Notes: generated by a model not told the origin, from the sequence alone. Shown: positions 41,861-51,700, numbered from the stretch's first letter. The stretch is DNA of 64,000 nucleotides from Jatrophihabitans telluris (GCF_023516435.1 NZ_CP097332.1:2666001-2730000), one strand, 5' to 3'. Numbers and translations are program-made.

Positions 41861-43066
41861 CTAGTTCTGGTCCTTCAGCAGGCCAACCGAGACGATCTGG
41901 CCGTTCTTCTGGGTGTAGAGGCTCACCGTGGTGGCCCCGGCGGGTTCACCGTCGGAACCGAACTTCACCTCGGTGGTGATGCCCTGGTAGTCGATCGCGT
42001 TCACGGCCGTCAGGACGGTGGCCTTGGTGACACTGCCCTTGGACTTAGCGTCCTTGATCGCCTGGATGAGGGCGTTGGTCGCGTCGAAGGCCTCCGGGGA
42101 GTACGTCGACGGCGGGGTGTTGTAGGCCGCGGTGTAGTCGGTCGTGAACTGCTTGGCGTTGGCAGCGATCGTCGCGTCCAGGCAGCCACAGGTGAAGTAC
42201 CAACCGTTACCGGCCGCACCCGCGCCCTTGGTGAAGACCGAGGACTTCACGCCGTTACCACCAGCGGTGATACCGGTGTAGTTGACCGCCTTGAGCGCCT
42301 TGGCGAACAGCGCCGCCTGAGCGTCGTAGCCGCCGTAGAACAGCGCGCCGGCACCGGAGGACTTGACGGACTGGGCGATTGCACCGTAGTCCGTGGTCTT
42401 GGCGTCCACACCCTGGCGGGTAACGGCAACGCCCTTGGCCTTGAGCTCCTTGTCAACGGCGTCGGCGACGCCCTTGCCGTAGTCGCTCTGGTCATCGACG
42501 ACGAAGACCTTCTTGAGTCCCTTGCGGGCCAGCCAGTCGGCACCCTGGGTGCCTTCGACGTTGTCGTTGGGGATGATGCGGTGGAAGGTCTTGAAACCAA
42601 GCGTCTGCAGGGTTCCGTTCGATGCCGACGGCGTGATCATCGCCAGGCCGGCGTCACCGTAGGTCTGGCCGACGGCCTTGGTCGCGCCGGAGAAGCTCGG
42701 CCCGATCACGCCCATGACGGTGTTGTCCTGAAGAACCTGAGCCGCCGCGGCCGGAGCCTTGGACGGGTCACCGACGTCGTCGGCCTTGAGGAGCTTCAAA
42801 GTGAAGCCGAGGTCGCCCTTGGCGTTGGCCTGCTTGATCGCCAACTCGGCGGCGTTGACCTCGTTGATGCCGAGCTGTTGGTTGTCACCGGACAACGGGC
42901 CCTCGAAGGCGATGGTGTACGTGCCACCACCGGCCGGCGCGGACGAGCCGCCACTGCTGTTGCCGGCGAGCCCCCCGTTGTTGGTCTTGGAATTCGAGCA
43001 CGCGCTGAGGGCGAGAACGCCCGCAATGCCTACTACGGCGATCTTCGCCAGGGAACGAGTCCGCAC
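41861..43066 (-). CDS. livK: Branched-chain amino-acid binding lipoprotein LivK
   Basis: A 401-residue substrate-binding lipoprotein of the type 1 periplasmic-binding fold (Peripla_BP_6). The signal peptide ends in the lipobox LALSAC with Cys23, followed by a Gly/Ser/Asn-rich linker. The mature protein has YTIAFEGPLSGDNQQLGINE, VMGVIGPSFSGATKAVGQTY, MITPSASNGTLQTLGFKTFH and KVFVVDDQSDYGKGVADAVD, the typical ligand-pocket and hinge segments. GTG 43066 has GGAGGA 9 bases upstream. First gene of the importer operon. The ligand may be Leu, Ile or Val, or an amide, as in related binding proteins. Confidence 0.93.
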   Translation of the reverse strand: MRTRSLAKIAVVGIAGVLALSACSNSKTNNGGLAGNSSGGSSAPAGGGTYTIAFEGPLSGDNQQLGINEVNAAELAIKQANAKGDLGFTLKLLKADDVGDPSKAPAAAAQVLQDNTVMGVIGPSFSGATKAVGQTYGDAGLAMITPSASNGTLQTLGFKTFHRIIPNDNVEGTQGADWLARKGLKKVFVVDDQSDYGKGVADAVDKELKAKGVAVTRQGVDAKTTDYGAIAQSVKSSGAGALFYGGYDAQAALFAKALKAVNYTGITAGGNGVKSSVFTKGAGAAGNGWYFTCGCLDATIAANAKQFTTDYTAAYNTPPSTYSPEAFDATNALIQAIKDAKSKGSVTKATVLTAVNAIDYQGITTEVKFGSDGEPAGATTVSLYTQKNGQIVSVGLLKDQN

Positions 43067-43403
43067 TGACGTGTCCTCCCTTGTTCTCGACCCTCGATTT
43101 GAGGGTCGGGTTCCTCCGTCAGCCACCGGCAATCGGATTCCGACCATCGGGACGGAGCTCGGCGGCTGTGCGGGGTGGACGCTACTGCGCGAGTGAGTCT
43201 CGCAGGTCACAAAAGAGTTGCGTCTCGCCGGTCGTAATCAAATCGCGTCCCGGATGTGCCTCGACGTAACAAGAGAGTCCGAATTTGCCGGAAAAGTGGG
43301 GATACTCGCGCAACACATTGTTTCTCAAATCGAACTCAAATGCCGTTCGTTGAGGTCGTGTTCGAGCCGGTCGTCACCGGCCGGCCCATGGCACGGGGTC
43401 GGC
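43067..43403 (-). promoter_or_regulatory. livK leader with hairpin before the ribosome-binding site
   Basis: No gene lies in this 337-base gap between livK and the ANTAR regulator. The transcribed leader contains an 8-bp stem (43088-43095 with 43101-43108) with a 5-base loop, ending 22 bases before the livK start and just before the Shine-Dalgarno sequence. It could affect mRNA stability or translation. No convincing -35/-10 pair or nitrogen-regulator box was found further upstream. Confidence 0.45.
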
Positions 43404-44048
43404 TCAGCCGTGGCCGGTCTCAGTCAGAACCAGCTCGGCGACCGCGCGCATGGTGGTGCGCTTGTCCATGGCCGCGCGTTGGATCCAGCGGAAGGCCTCC
43501 GGCTCGGACAGCCGATGCTCAGCCATCAGCACACCCTTGGCCCGCTCGATCAGCTTGCGCGCCTCGAGCCGGTCCTGCAGGCCCGAGACTTCCGCCTCCA
43601 GGGCGCGGATCTCGGCGAAGCGGCTGGTCGCCATCTCGATCGCAGGCAGCAGATCGCGCTTGTGGAACGGTTTGATCAGATAGGCCATGGCCCCCGCGTC
43701 ACGAGCCCGCTCGATCAGGTCGCGTTGGCTGAAGGCGGTCAGGATGACCACGGGGGCGATCCGCGCGCCGGCGATGTGTCCGGCCGCGGTGATGCCGTCC
43801 ATCTTCGGCATCTTCACGTCGCAGATCACGACGTCGGGGCGCAGGTCCTTGGCCAGCTCGACGGCCTTTTCGCCGTCGGCCGCCTCTCCGACGACTTCGA
43901 AGCCCTCCTCGATCAGCATCTCGCGCAGGTCGAGACGGATCAGGGCCTCGTCCTCGGCGATCAACACTCGCCGGGGCGCACTGGAGGACGCAGCGGGCTC
44001 TCTCAGTGCCCCCACTGTTGCGGCTGTCTGCTCGACCACGCTGCTCAC
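43404..44048 (-). CDS. pdtaR: ANTAR-domain response regulator (PdtaR type)
   Basis: A 214-residue two-component regulator with a receiver domain (about residues 27-145) and a C-terminal ANTAR domain (about 150-208), the arrangement of M. tuberculosis PdtaR (Rv1626), which works with the histidine kinase PdtaS and binds RNA to stop termination. The phosphoacceptor Asp is in DVVICDVKMPKMDG; acidic pocket EDEALIRLDL and Lys in LIKPFHKRDL are present. ANTAR features are EARKLIERAKGVLMAEHRLS and EAFRWIQRAAMDKRTTMRAV. No kinase gene is adjacent. A separate GAF-ANTAR protein lies at 8220. The gene occupies the position it has in related genomes, between tesB and polA. Confidence 0.92.
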   Translation of the reverse strand: MSSVVEQTAATVGALREPAASSSAPRRVLIAEDEALIRLDLREMLIEEGFEVVGEAADGEKAVELAKDLRPDVVICDVKMPKMDGITAAGHIAGARIAPVVILTAFSQRDLIERARDAGAMAYLIKPFHKRDLLPAIEMATSRFAEIRALEAEVSGLQDRLEARKLIERAKGVLMAEHRLSEPEAFRWIQRAAMDKRTTMRAVAELVLTETGHG

Positions 44049-44136
44049 TACCTTCGACTCGTCCAGGCACTCGGTACTCCGTTGGACCGGTGCGCGCGCC
44101 CAGAGCCTATCGGGCTACACTTTCCGACGGTCTGAA

Positions 44137-44209
44137 GCCCCTGTATCCCAACGGCAGAGGAAATGGTCTCAAAATCCATCAAGTGTGGGTTCGAATCCCA
44201 CCGGGGGCA
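44137..44209 (+). tRNA. tRNA-Leu-like (anticodon CAA), short variable loop
   Basis: Cloverleaf on the plus strand: acceptor GCCCCTG (44137-44143) pairs with CGGGGGC (44202-44208, one G-U), D stem TCC/GGA, anticodon stem ATGGT/TCCAT (outer four pairs match, the innermost is T-T) around CTCAAAA with anticodon CAA at 44170-44172, variable loop CAAGT of 5 bases, T stem GTGGG/CCCAC with loop TTCGAAT, discriminator A. CAA reads Leu UUG, but bacterial tRNA-Leu normally has a long variable arm, absent here. A TACACT -10-like box lies at 44116-44121. Charging identity is uncertain. Confidence 0.75.
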
Positions 44210-44251
44210 CACTGTCATAACGGCGCGTTGGTTTCGCCGCCCGTCGAACCG

Positions 44252-44336
44252 GCTGAAACAGCGATCCAGCTGAAACAGCGATCTAGCTGAAACAGCGATC
44301 GGGCTGAAACAGCGATCCAGCTGAAACAGCGGGCCA
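44252..44336. repeat. Five 17-base tandem repeats
   Basis: Five head-to-tail units of GCTGAAACAGCGATCCA (44252-44268, 44269-44285, 44286-44302, 44303-44319, 44320-44336) with changes only in the last 5 bases. Each unit holds the small inverted motif GCTG-AAA-CAGC. The array lies between the tRNA-Leu-like gene and the 3' end of convergent tesB. There are no spacers, so it is not a CRISPR array. Confidence 0.92.
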
Positions 44337-44354
44337 GCCGGAGCAAACAACAGC

Positions 44355-45278
44355 CTAGGAGAACTGCTCGGTCACGTTGGGCAATCGGATCATGCCCTCC
44401 TGCGCGACGCTGACCACGTGGCGTCCGTCCTGGGTGAAGAAGCGGCCGGTGGCCAGACCTCGCCCACCCGCGGCCGAGGGCGATTCCGAGATGTACAACA
44501 GCCACTCGTCGGCCCGGAACCCGCGGTGGAACCACATCGCGTGGTCCAGCGAGGCCATCGAGATGGGATCGAGCCGCGCTGCCAGCCCGTGGTGGATCAG
44601 CACCGAGTCGAGCAGGTTCATGTCGGAGGCGAACGTGACCGCGCAGACGTGCACCAGCGGGTCGGCCGGCAGGACCCCGTTCGTACGGAGCCAGATGCGG
44701 TGCGGGGAATTCTCCCGCGGACCCTGGGCGCGCTGTACCCACGGCGGGTCGTCGACGTAGCGGATGTCGAACGGCTGCGGGATATGCCCCACGACCGACC
44801 ACAGATCGTCGAAGCCGATGAAACGTTCGGTCAGCGTCGGCAGCGACTCCGGCCGCGGCACGTCCGGCATCGGTGCACTGTGGTCGATGCCGCCCTGAGG
44901 CAGCTGGAAGGAGGCCGACAACGTGAAGATCGGCTGGCCGTGCTGCACCGCCACCACCCGGCGGACCGAGAACGAGTGCCCGTCGCGGACCCGTTCCACG
45001 GTGTAGATGATCGGCACCGCCGGGTCACCGGGTCGGATGAAGTACGAATGCAGCGAGTGGACGGCCCGGCCGGCCTCGACCGTGCGACCGGCGGCCACCA
45101 GCGCCTGCCCCGCTACCTGCCCGCCGAAGACGCGCTGGAACGAGACCTGCGGGCTGACGCCCCGGAAGATGTTCTCCTCGATCGCTTCCAGATCGAGGAG
45201 GTTGACGAGCCCGTCGACTACGGCTTGGCCGGCCGGCGGGGCGCCGGACAGCGTGTTGAGATCAACCTCAGCGGTCAC
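44355..45278 (-). CDS. tesB: Acyl-CoA thioesterase II
   Basis: A 307-residue TesB with two fused hotdog domains, hydrolysing medium- and long-chain acyl-CoA. Family segments are ENIFRGVSPQVSFQRVFGGQ, VAGQALVAAGRTVEAGRAVH, LHSYFIRPGDPAVPIIYTVE, the second domain SLDHAMWFHRGFRADEWLLY and GRGLATGRFFTQDGRHVVSV. GTG 45278 lies inside the end of pyk (11-base overlap), so translation is coupled to pyruvate kinase; M. tuberculosis has the same pykA-tesB1 pair (Rv1617-Rv1618). Physiological substrate is unknown. Confidence 0.95.
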   Translation of the reverse strand: MTAEVDLNTLSGAPPAGQAVVDGLVNLLDLEAIEENIFRGVSPQVSFQRVFGGQVAGQALVAAGRTVEAGRAVHSLHSYFIRPGDPAVPIIYTVERVRDGHSFSVRRVVAVQHGQPIFTLSASFQLPQGGIDHSAPMPDVPRPESLPTLTERFIGFDDLWSVVGHIPQPFDIRYVDDPPWVQRAQGPRENSPHRIWLRTNGVLPADPLVHVCAVTFASDMNLLDSVLIHHGLAARLDPISMASLDHAMWFHRGFRADEWLLYISESPSAAGGRGLATGRFFTQDGRHVVSVAQEGMIRLPNVTEQFS

Positions 45279-46698
45279 GTTGCAGGACGCCTCCGATGTG
45301 GTGCACCCGGATCGTGTTGGTCGTCCCGGGCGTGGCGGGTGGTGTTCCTGCGACGATAACCACGAGGTCGTCCGGGCGACATACCTGTTGGGTGACCAGG
45401 GCCGAGTCGACCTGGCGCACCATCTCATCGGTCGTCTGCACCGTCCACACCCGGTGCGCCTGAACGCCCCACGACAACGCCAGCTGCCGTTCGACCTGCT
45501 CGTCCGGTGTGAAGGCCAGCACGGTCTGATGGGCGTGCAGCCGCGCCAGGCGGCGGGCCGTGTCCCCACTCTGGGTGAAGGCGACCAGTGCTTTGGCTCC
45601 CAGCGAGTCGGCGATGTCCTTGGCCGCCTTGGCGATCACGCCGCCCGGGGTCCGGGGGTCGTGCAGCAGGGCGGCGACATCGACGGTGTTCTCCTCCACC
45701 GACCGGATGATCCGGCTCATCGTGGCCACCGTCTGCACCGGGTACTTCCCGACGCTGGTCTCCCCCGACAACATCACCGCGTCGGCACCGTCGAGCACCG
45801 CGTTGGCGACATCGGAGGCCTCGGCCCGGGTCGGACGGGAGTGGCTGATCATCGACTCGAGCATCTGAGTGGCGACGATGACGGGTTTGGCGTTGTCGCG
45901 GCAGATCGCCACGGCCCGCTTCTGCACCATCGGCACCTGTTCCAGCGGCAGCTCCACGCCGAGGTCGCCGCGAGCGACCATGACGCCGTCGAAGGCCAGC
46001 GCGATCTCGGTCAGTGCCTCGACGGCTTCCGGCTTCTCGATCTTGGCGATGACCGGGCGGCGGATACCGACCCGGTCCATGACCTCGTGCACGAGCTTGA
46101 TGTCGTCGGGCGAGCGCACGAACGACAGGGCGATCCAGTCGACGCCCAGCCTGAGGGCGAACTCCAGGTCGCCGATGTCCTTCTCGCTGAGCGCGGGCAC
46201 ACTCACCGCGACACCGGGAAGCGACAAGCCCTTGTTGTTGCTGACGATTCCGCCTTCGCTGACGTCGCACACCACATCGGTGCCGTTCTCGACCGCGACC
46301 GCGACGAGCGCGACGTTGCCGTCGTCGACGAGCAGCCGATCGCCCGGACGGACGTCGTCGGCCAACTGCTTGTACGTCGTGGACACCCGATCATGAGTGC
46401 CTTCGACGTCCTCGACGGTGATCCGGATTCGCTCGCCGGTCGCCCACTCGACCGGGCCGTCGGCGAAGCGGCCGATGCGGATCTTCGGTCCCTGCAGATC
46501 GGCCAGTGTCGCGACGTTGCGGCCGGCGGCGTCGGCGGCCGCGCGCACGAGCCGGTAGCGGCCGGCGTGGTCGGCATGCTCGCCGTGGCTGAAGTTCAAG
46601 CGGGCGACGTCCATCCCCGCTTCGACCAGGGCCCGCATTCGCTCCGGCGGATCGGTGGCAGGCCCTAGGGTGCAGACGATCTTCGCTCGACGGCTCAC
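45268..46698 (-). CDS. pyk: Pyruvate kinase
   Basis: A 476-residue glycolytic enzyme that transfers phosphate from phosphoenolpyruvate to ADP. Visible elements are the N-terminal RRAKIVCTLGPATDPPERMR, substrate loop DVARLNFSHGEHADH, the active-site PVIAKIEKPEAVEAL (catalytic Lys region), metal-binding MVARGDLGVELPLEQVPMVQ and KPVIVATQMLESMISHSRPT. The C-terminal allosteric domain is complete (ALVAFTQSGDTARRLARLHA). GTG 46698 is the start. It overlaps tesB by 11 bases. Confidence 0.97.
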   Translation of the reverse strand: MSRRAKIVCTLGPATDPPERMRALVEAGMDVARLNFSHGEHADHAGRYRLVRAAADAAGRNVATLADLQGPKIRIGRFADGPVEWATGERIRITVEDVEGTHDRVSTTYKQLADDVRPGDRLLVDDGNVALVAVAVENGTDVVCDVSEGGIVSNNKGLSLPGVAVSVPALSEKDIGDLEFALRLGVDWIALSFVRSPDDIKLVHEVMDRVGIRRPVIAKIEKPEAVEALTEIALAFDGVMVARGDLGVELPLEQVPMVQKRAVAICRDNAKPVIVATQMLESMISHSRPTRAEASDVANAVLDGADAVMLSGETSVGKYPVQTVATMSRIIRSVEENTVDVAALLHDPRTPGGVIAKAAKDIADSLGAKALVAFTQSGDTARRLARLHAHQTVLAFTPDEQVERQLALSWGVQAHRVWTVQTTDEMVRQVDSALVTQQVCRPDDLVVIVAGTPPATPGTTNTIRVHHIGGVLQRDR

Positions 46699-46819
46699 GA
46701 TGAGTAACCCTAAACGTTACCGGCCGGTCGTAGGCACGGACCCGCTGATCGATCGTCCCCGCGCATCGCAGGGACGTCCCGCGCGGGGCTCGAACGTGTC
46801 TCTGCGGCCGGGAACGGGA

Positions 46820-48703
46820 TCAGCCGAGCAGGCTGTCGACGTAGCACCAGCGCCACGCCTCGCCCGGCTCGACCGACCGCATCACCGGATGGTTGGTCGT
46901 GCCGTAGTGCTTGTCGGCGTGCAGCCCGGGTGAGGAATCGCAGCACGCAACGTGACCGCAGGTCAGGCACATCCGAAGGTGGACCCAGTTCAGGCCCTCC
47001 TCCACACACTCGTGGCACTCGCCGGGCGTATCCGGCCGGTGCGTGATCGGGGCCTGCTCCAGGTGTTCGCAGGCCTGGGTCACGTGTGTCGGAATGAGCT
47101 GGTCCTCCCGCGCGTCCTCCTCCGCTTCGCTGAGCCGGTCGATCGTGGACTCTTCCAGGTCGAGCATGCTCATCACGGTCTGCAGAATCTCGTGGTCGAG
47201 CACGCCGGTGTCGCGCACCCGCAGGACTTCGGCACGCTCGGCGTTGAGGACCTTCAACCGCAACTTCGCGTACTTCTCACTCGGAGTCATGTGATCGGAC
47301 GAGGTCGGTCCCAGCCGCTCCCACGCCGCGTTGGTGCGCTGCAGCAACCGCACGCGGACCTGCTCGATGAGGTCCGGATTGATCGGTGGGTCGGCACGGG
47401 CGGCGATCTCGTCGAGTCGCTTGAGCCCCGCGTCGGCCGACTGTTGCAGCAGCCCGGCCATCTGCAGTGCGTCCTCCGCCCGGCTCGGCCCGCGCAGATG
47501 CAGCAGCCGGACGAGCATCGGCAGTGTGGTGCCCTGAACGAGCAACGTTCCCGCCGTGACGACGAAGGCGGCGAGCACCAGGACGTCGCGATACGGGTTG
47601 TTCTCGGTGGGCAGCACGAACGCCGCCGCCAGGGTCACCACGCCGCGCATGCCGGCCCAGCCCACCACCAGCACCTGCTGGGGTGACGGTGGTGACTGCG
47701 TTCGCCGGACCGCGGGGACGAGATGCGGCAGGTAGCTGGCCGGGAACATCCAGACCAGCCGCAACACGATCACCGCGCCGAGTACGGCCAGGCACGACAG
47801 CACGATCTGGTCGTGGCGCAGCCCGGTGTGCCAGGCATCTTGCACGATGGTCCGGACCTGCAGCCCGATGAGCAGGAAGACCGAGCTCTCCAGCACGAAG
47901 TCGACGGTGCGCCAGTTCGTTCGCTCGGCAACGCGGGAGGCCGCGCTCTGCCACACCGGCGCGCGGTGGCCCAGGATCAGCCCGGCGACCACGACCGCCA
48001 GGACGCCGGAGGCATGCACCTGCTCGGCCGGAAGATAGGCCGCGAACGGCGCCAGGAACGACACCGTCGTGTCCAGCACCGGATCGGTGAACCGCTGCCG
48101 GATCAAACCCAGCCCCATCGCCACCAGGCCACCGACAAGCACGCCACCGCCGGCGGCCCACAAGAACTCACCGCCGGCCTGCCAGATGCTCACGCTCCCG
48201 GCGAGCGCAGCCAGAGCAGTACGGAGCGCGACCAACGCCGTCGCGTCGTTGAGCAGCGACTCGCCTTCCAGGATCGTGATGATCCGTCGCGGCATGCCGA
48301 CCCGCTGGGCCACGGCCGAGGCCGCGACGGCGTCGGGCGGAGCGACCACCGCACCGAGCGCGACGGCAGCCGCGAACGGTACGGGCAACACCAACCAGGT
48401 CACGACGGCGACCCCGAACGTGGTGAACAGGACGAGCCCGACCGACAGCAGCCCGATCGCGCGCCGATTGGCTTCGAAGTCGACCAGCGAGCTGCGGATC
48501 GCGGTCGTGTACAGCAGCGGCGGCAACAGCCCCACCAGGACGAGCTGGGAAGTGAGGTGCACGTCCGGGATGAAGGGAAGGTAGGAGCCCAGAATCCCCG
48601 CGGCGGTCAGGACCAGCGGTTCGGACAGCTCGAAGCGCCGGGCGATGATGGCGATGACGGCGGCCGAGGCGACGAGTAGGACCAACCCGGTCGCAAGATG
48701 CAT
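46820..48703 (-). CDS. Na+/H+ antiporter (CPA1) with UBP zinc finger
   Basis: A 627-residue fusion. Residues 1 to about 400 are a CPA1 monovalent cation/proton antiporter with about 12 helices; the ion-binding region is VAPPDAVAASAVAQRVGMPR with LEGESLLNDATALVALRTAL. A cytoplasmic helical region (about 410-530) follows, and the last 85 residues form a ZnF-UBP domain with CHECVEEGLNWVHLRMCLTC, then GHVACCDSSPGLHADKHYG and WRWCYVDSLLG. UBP fingers bind free protein C termini (ubiquitin in eukaryotes); in bacteria they are attached to antiporters with unknown role. ATG at 48703. The next gene upstream is gltB, 66 bases away, on the same strand. Confidence 0.93.
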   Translation of the reverse strand: MHLATGLVLLVASAAVIAIIARRFELSEPLVLTAAGILGSYLPFIPDVHLTSQLVLVGLLPPLLYTTAIRSSLVDFEANRRAIGLLSVGLVLFTTFGVAVVTWLVLPVPFAAAVALGAVVAPPDAVAASAVAQRVGMPRRIITILEGESLLNDATALVALRTALAALAGSVSIWQAGGEFLWAAGGGVLVGGLVAMGLGLIRQRFTDPVLDTTVSFLAPFAAYLPAEQVHASGVLAVVVAGLILGHRAPVWQSAASRVAERTNWRTVDFVLESSVFLLIGLQVRTIVQDAWHTGLRHDQIVLSCLAVLGAVIVLRLVWMFPASYLPHLVPAVRRTQSPPSPQQVLVVGWAGMRGVVTLAAAFVLPTENNPYRDVLVLAAFVVTAGTLLVQGTTLPMLVRLLHLRGPSRAEDALQMAGLLQQSADAGLKRLDEIAARADPPINPDLIEQVRVRLLQRTNAAWERLGPTSSDHMTPSEKYAKLRLKVLNAERAEVLRVRDTGVLDHEILQTVMSMLDLEESTIDRLSEAEEDAREDQLIPTHVTQACEHLEQAPITHRPDTPGECHECVEEGLNWVHLRMCLTCGHVACCDSSPGLHADKHYGTTNHPVMRSVEPGEAWRWCYVDSLLG

Positions 48704-48769
48704 GTCCTCAATCCTGCCAGCCTCGCTGCGTACCCAGTGCGGCCGGCCGCCCGGGACGGCCGACCCGCC

Positions 48770-51700
48770 TCAGCGCTGGGCGGCGGCCATCACCGCTTCG
48801 TCCACGTCCCGGCCCTCGGCTTGTGCCTGCTTGGTCGCTTCCAGCACGCGCTTGTAGTCACGCGGCATGATCACCGAGAACCTGGCCAGCGCCGCGGTGA
48901 AGTCGGCCAGCAGCCAGTCCGCGACCGTGGACCCGGTGAGGTCCCGATGCCGGGTCAGCACCTTGTGCAGGGTGTCGGCCAGCTCGCCGGACACCGGCTC
49001 GACGTCGACGAGCTCGGCGTTGACCAGTCCGCGGTCCAGGTCCAGCACGAAGCCCACCCCGCCGGACATGCCGGCGCCGATGTTGCGGCCGGTGCGGCCG
49101 AGGATGACCGCTACGCCACCGGTCATGTACTCCAAGGCGTGGTCACCGACCCCTTCGGTCACCGCGGTGGCACCGGAGTTGCGGACGCAGAAGCGCTCCC
49201 CCACGATGCCGCGCAGGTAGAGCTCGCCGGAGGTCGCGCCGTAGCCGATGACGTTGCCCGCGATGACGTTGTGTTCGGCGATGAGCGGCGCGGACTCGTC
49301 CGGGCGGACCGCGATAACACCGCCGGACAGGCCCTTGCCGACGTAGTCGTTGGCGTCGCCGAAGAGCCGGATGGTGATGCCCGGCGGGAGGAAGGCGCCG
49401 AGTGACTGTCCGGCCGATCCGCGCAGGGTGATGTCGATCGTGTCCGTCGGCAGCCCGGCGGCACCGTAGCGTCGGGTGACCAGCGAGCCGAGCATCGTCC
49501 CGACCGTGCGGTTGACGTTGCGGACCGGCAACTCAAGGCGGACCTGGTCCCCGTCCAGCAGGGCCCCTTCGCAGAGCTGGATGAGGGTGTTGTCCAGCGC
49601 CGCCTCGAGTCCGTGGTCCTGCTCGACCCGCTTGGTCAGCGCGGTGCCGGGCGGCGGCTCGGGCATGGTCAGGATCGGGGTCAGGTCGAGACCGTCGGCC
49701 TTCCAGTGCTCGATGGCCTTGCGAGTGTCGAGGAACTCGGCGTGGCCGATCGCTTCCTGCAGGGAGCGGAATCCCAGCTCGGCCAGGAGCTCGCGCACCT
49801 GCTCGGCGATGTACTCGAAGAACGTGACGACGAACTCGGGCTTGCCGGTGAACCGTGACCGCAACTCCGGGTTCTGGGTGGCCACCCCGACCGGGCAGGT
49901 GTCCAGGTGGCACACCCGCATCATGACGCAGCCCGAGACCACGAGCGGAGCGGTGGCGAACCCGTACTCCTCCGCACCGAGCAACGCCGCGATGACGACG
50001 TCTCGTCCGGTCTTCATCGCCCCGTCGACCTGCACGGTGATCCGGTCCCGCAGCCCGTTGAGCAGCAGCGTCTGCTGGGTTTCGGCCAGCCCGAGTTCCC
50101 ACGGCATACCGGCGTGCTTGAGGGAGGTCAGCGGCGCGGCGCCCGTCCCGCCGTCGTGGCCGGAGATGAGCACGACGTCGGCGTGGGCCTTCGACACCCC
50201 CGCCGCCACCGTGCCGACGCCGTTCTCGGCCACCAGTTTCACGTGGATGCGGGCCGAGGAGTTGGCGTTCTTCAGATCGTGGATCAGCTGCGCCAGGTCC
50301 TCGATGGAGTAGATGTCGTGGTGTGGTGGCGGCGAGATCAGGCCTACGCCCGGCGTCGAATGCCGAGTCCGGGCGATCCACGGGTACACCTTGTATCCGG
50401 GCAGCTGACCGCCCTCGCCGGGCTTGGCGCCCTGGGCGACCTTGATCTGCAGGTCGTCGGCGTTGACCAGGTAGTTCGAGGTGACCCCGAAGCGTCCGGA
50501 AGCCACCTGCTTGACGGCCGAACGGCGCAGGTCGCCGTTGGCGTCGGGGGTGAACCGGCGCTCGTCCTCGCCGCCTTCTCCGGAGTTGGACCGACCACCG
50601 AGGCGATTCATCGCGATGGCGAGGGTCTCGTGCGCCTCGGCCGAAATGGACCCGTAGGACATCGCTCCGGTGGCGAAACGCTTGACGATCTGCGAGACGG
50701 GTTCCACCTCGTCGATGCCGATCGCCGGGCGGGCTCCGACCCGCAGCTCGAACAGGCCGCGCAGCGTGGCCCCTTCACGGTTCAGCCGCTCGATCTCGGC
50801 GGTGTACTCCCGGAAGGTGTCGTAGCGCCGCTGCCGGGTGGCGTGCTGCAACTTGAACACAGTCTCCGGATTGAACAGGTGGATCTCGCCCTCTCGGCGC
50901 CAGGTGTATTCGCCGCCGATCTCGAGCCGGCGGTGCGCCCGCGCGGTCGGAGTCAGCGGGAAGGCCTGGGCATGGCGGGCCGACACCTCGGTCGCGATCT
51001 GCTCCAGACCGATACCGCCGAGCTTGTGCGCGGTGCCGGTGAAGTATTCGTCCACCACCTCGTCGGACAGGCCGAAGGACTGGAAGACCTGCGCTCCGGT
51101 GTAGGACGCGACGGTCGAGATGCCCATCTTGGACATGACCTTGAGCACGCCCTTGGACAGGCCCTTGATGTACTTCGCGCGAGCCGCCTTGGCCTCGACA
51201 CCGGTGATCGCGCCGGAGGCGATCATGTCGTCGATGGTCTCGAAGGCCAGGTACGGGTTGACCGCTGCCGCGCCGTAGCCGACGAGCAGCGCGACGTGGT
51301 GCACCTCGCGCGCCTCGCCGGTCTCCACGAGCAGGCCGACCTTGGTGCGCTGCCCGGTCCGGACCAGGTGGTGGTGCACGGCCGAGGTGAGCAGCAGCGC
51401 CGGGATGGGGGCGTGATCGGCGTCGCAGTCGCGGTCGGACAGGATGAGGATCCGCGCACCGTTGTCGATGGCGGTGGCGCATTCCTCGCGCACCCGCTGC
51501 AGCGCCGCGGTCAAGGCCGGCCCGCCCCCGTGCACCCGGTAACGCCCGTCGATCAGGGCGCACTGGAATCCAGGCAGGTCACCGTCGGCGTTGACGTGCC
51601 AGATCTTGGCGAGGTCGTCGTTGTCCAGCACGGGAGCGGGCAGGACGATCTGCCGGCAGGAGGCCGCCGAGGGATCGAGCAGGTTTTGCTCGGGACCGAT

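Noticed and set aside
44252-44336. CRISPR array
   Set aside because: The five repeats are directly adjacent with no spacers, and no cas genes lie in the window.
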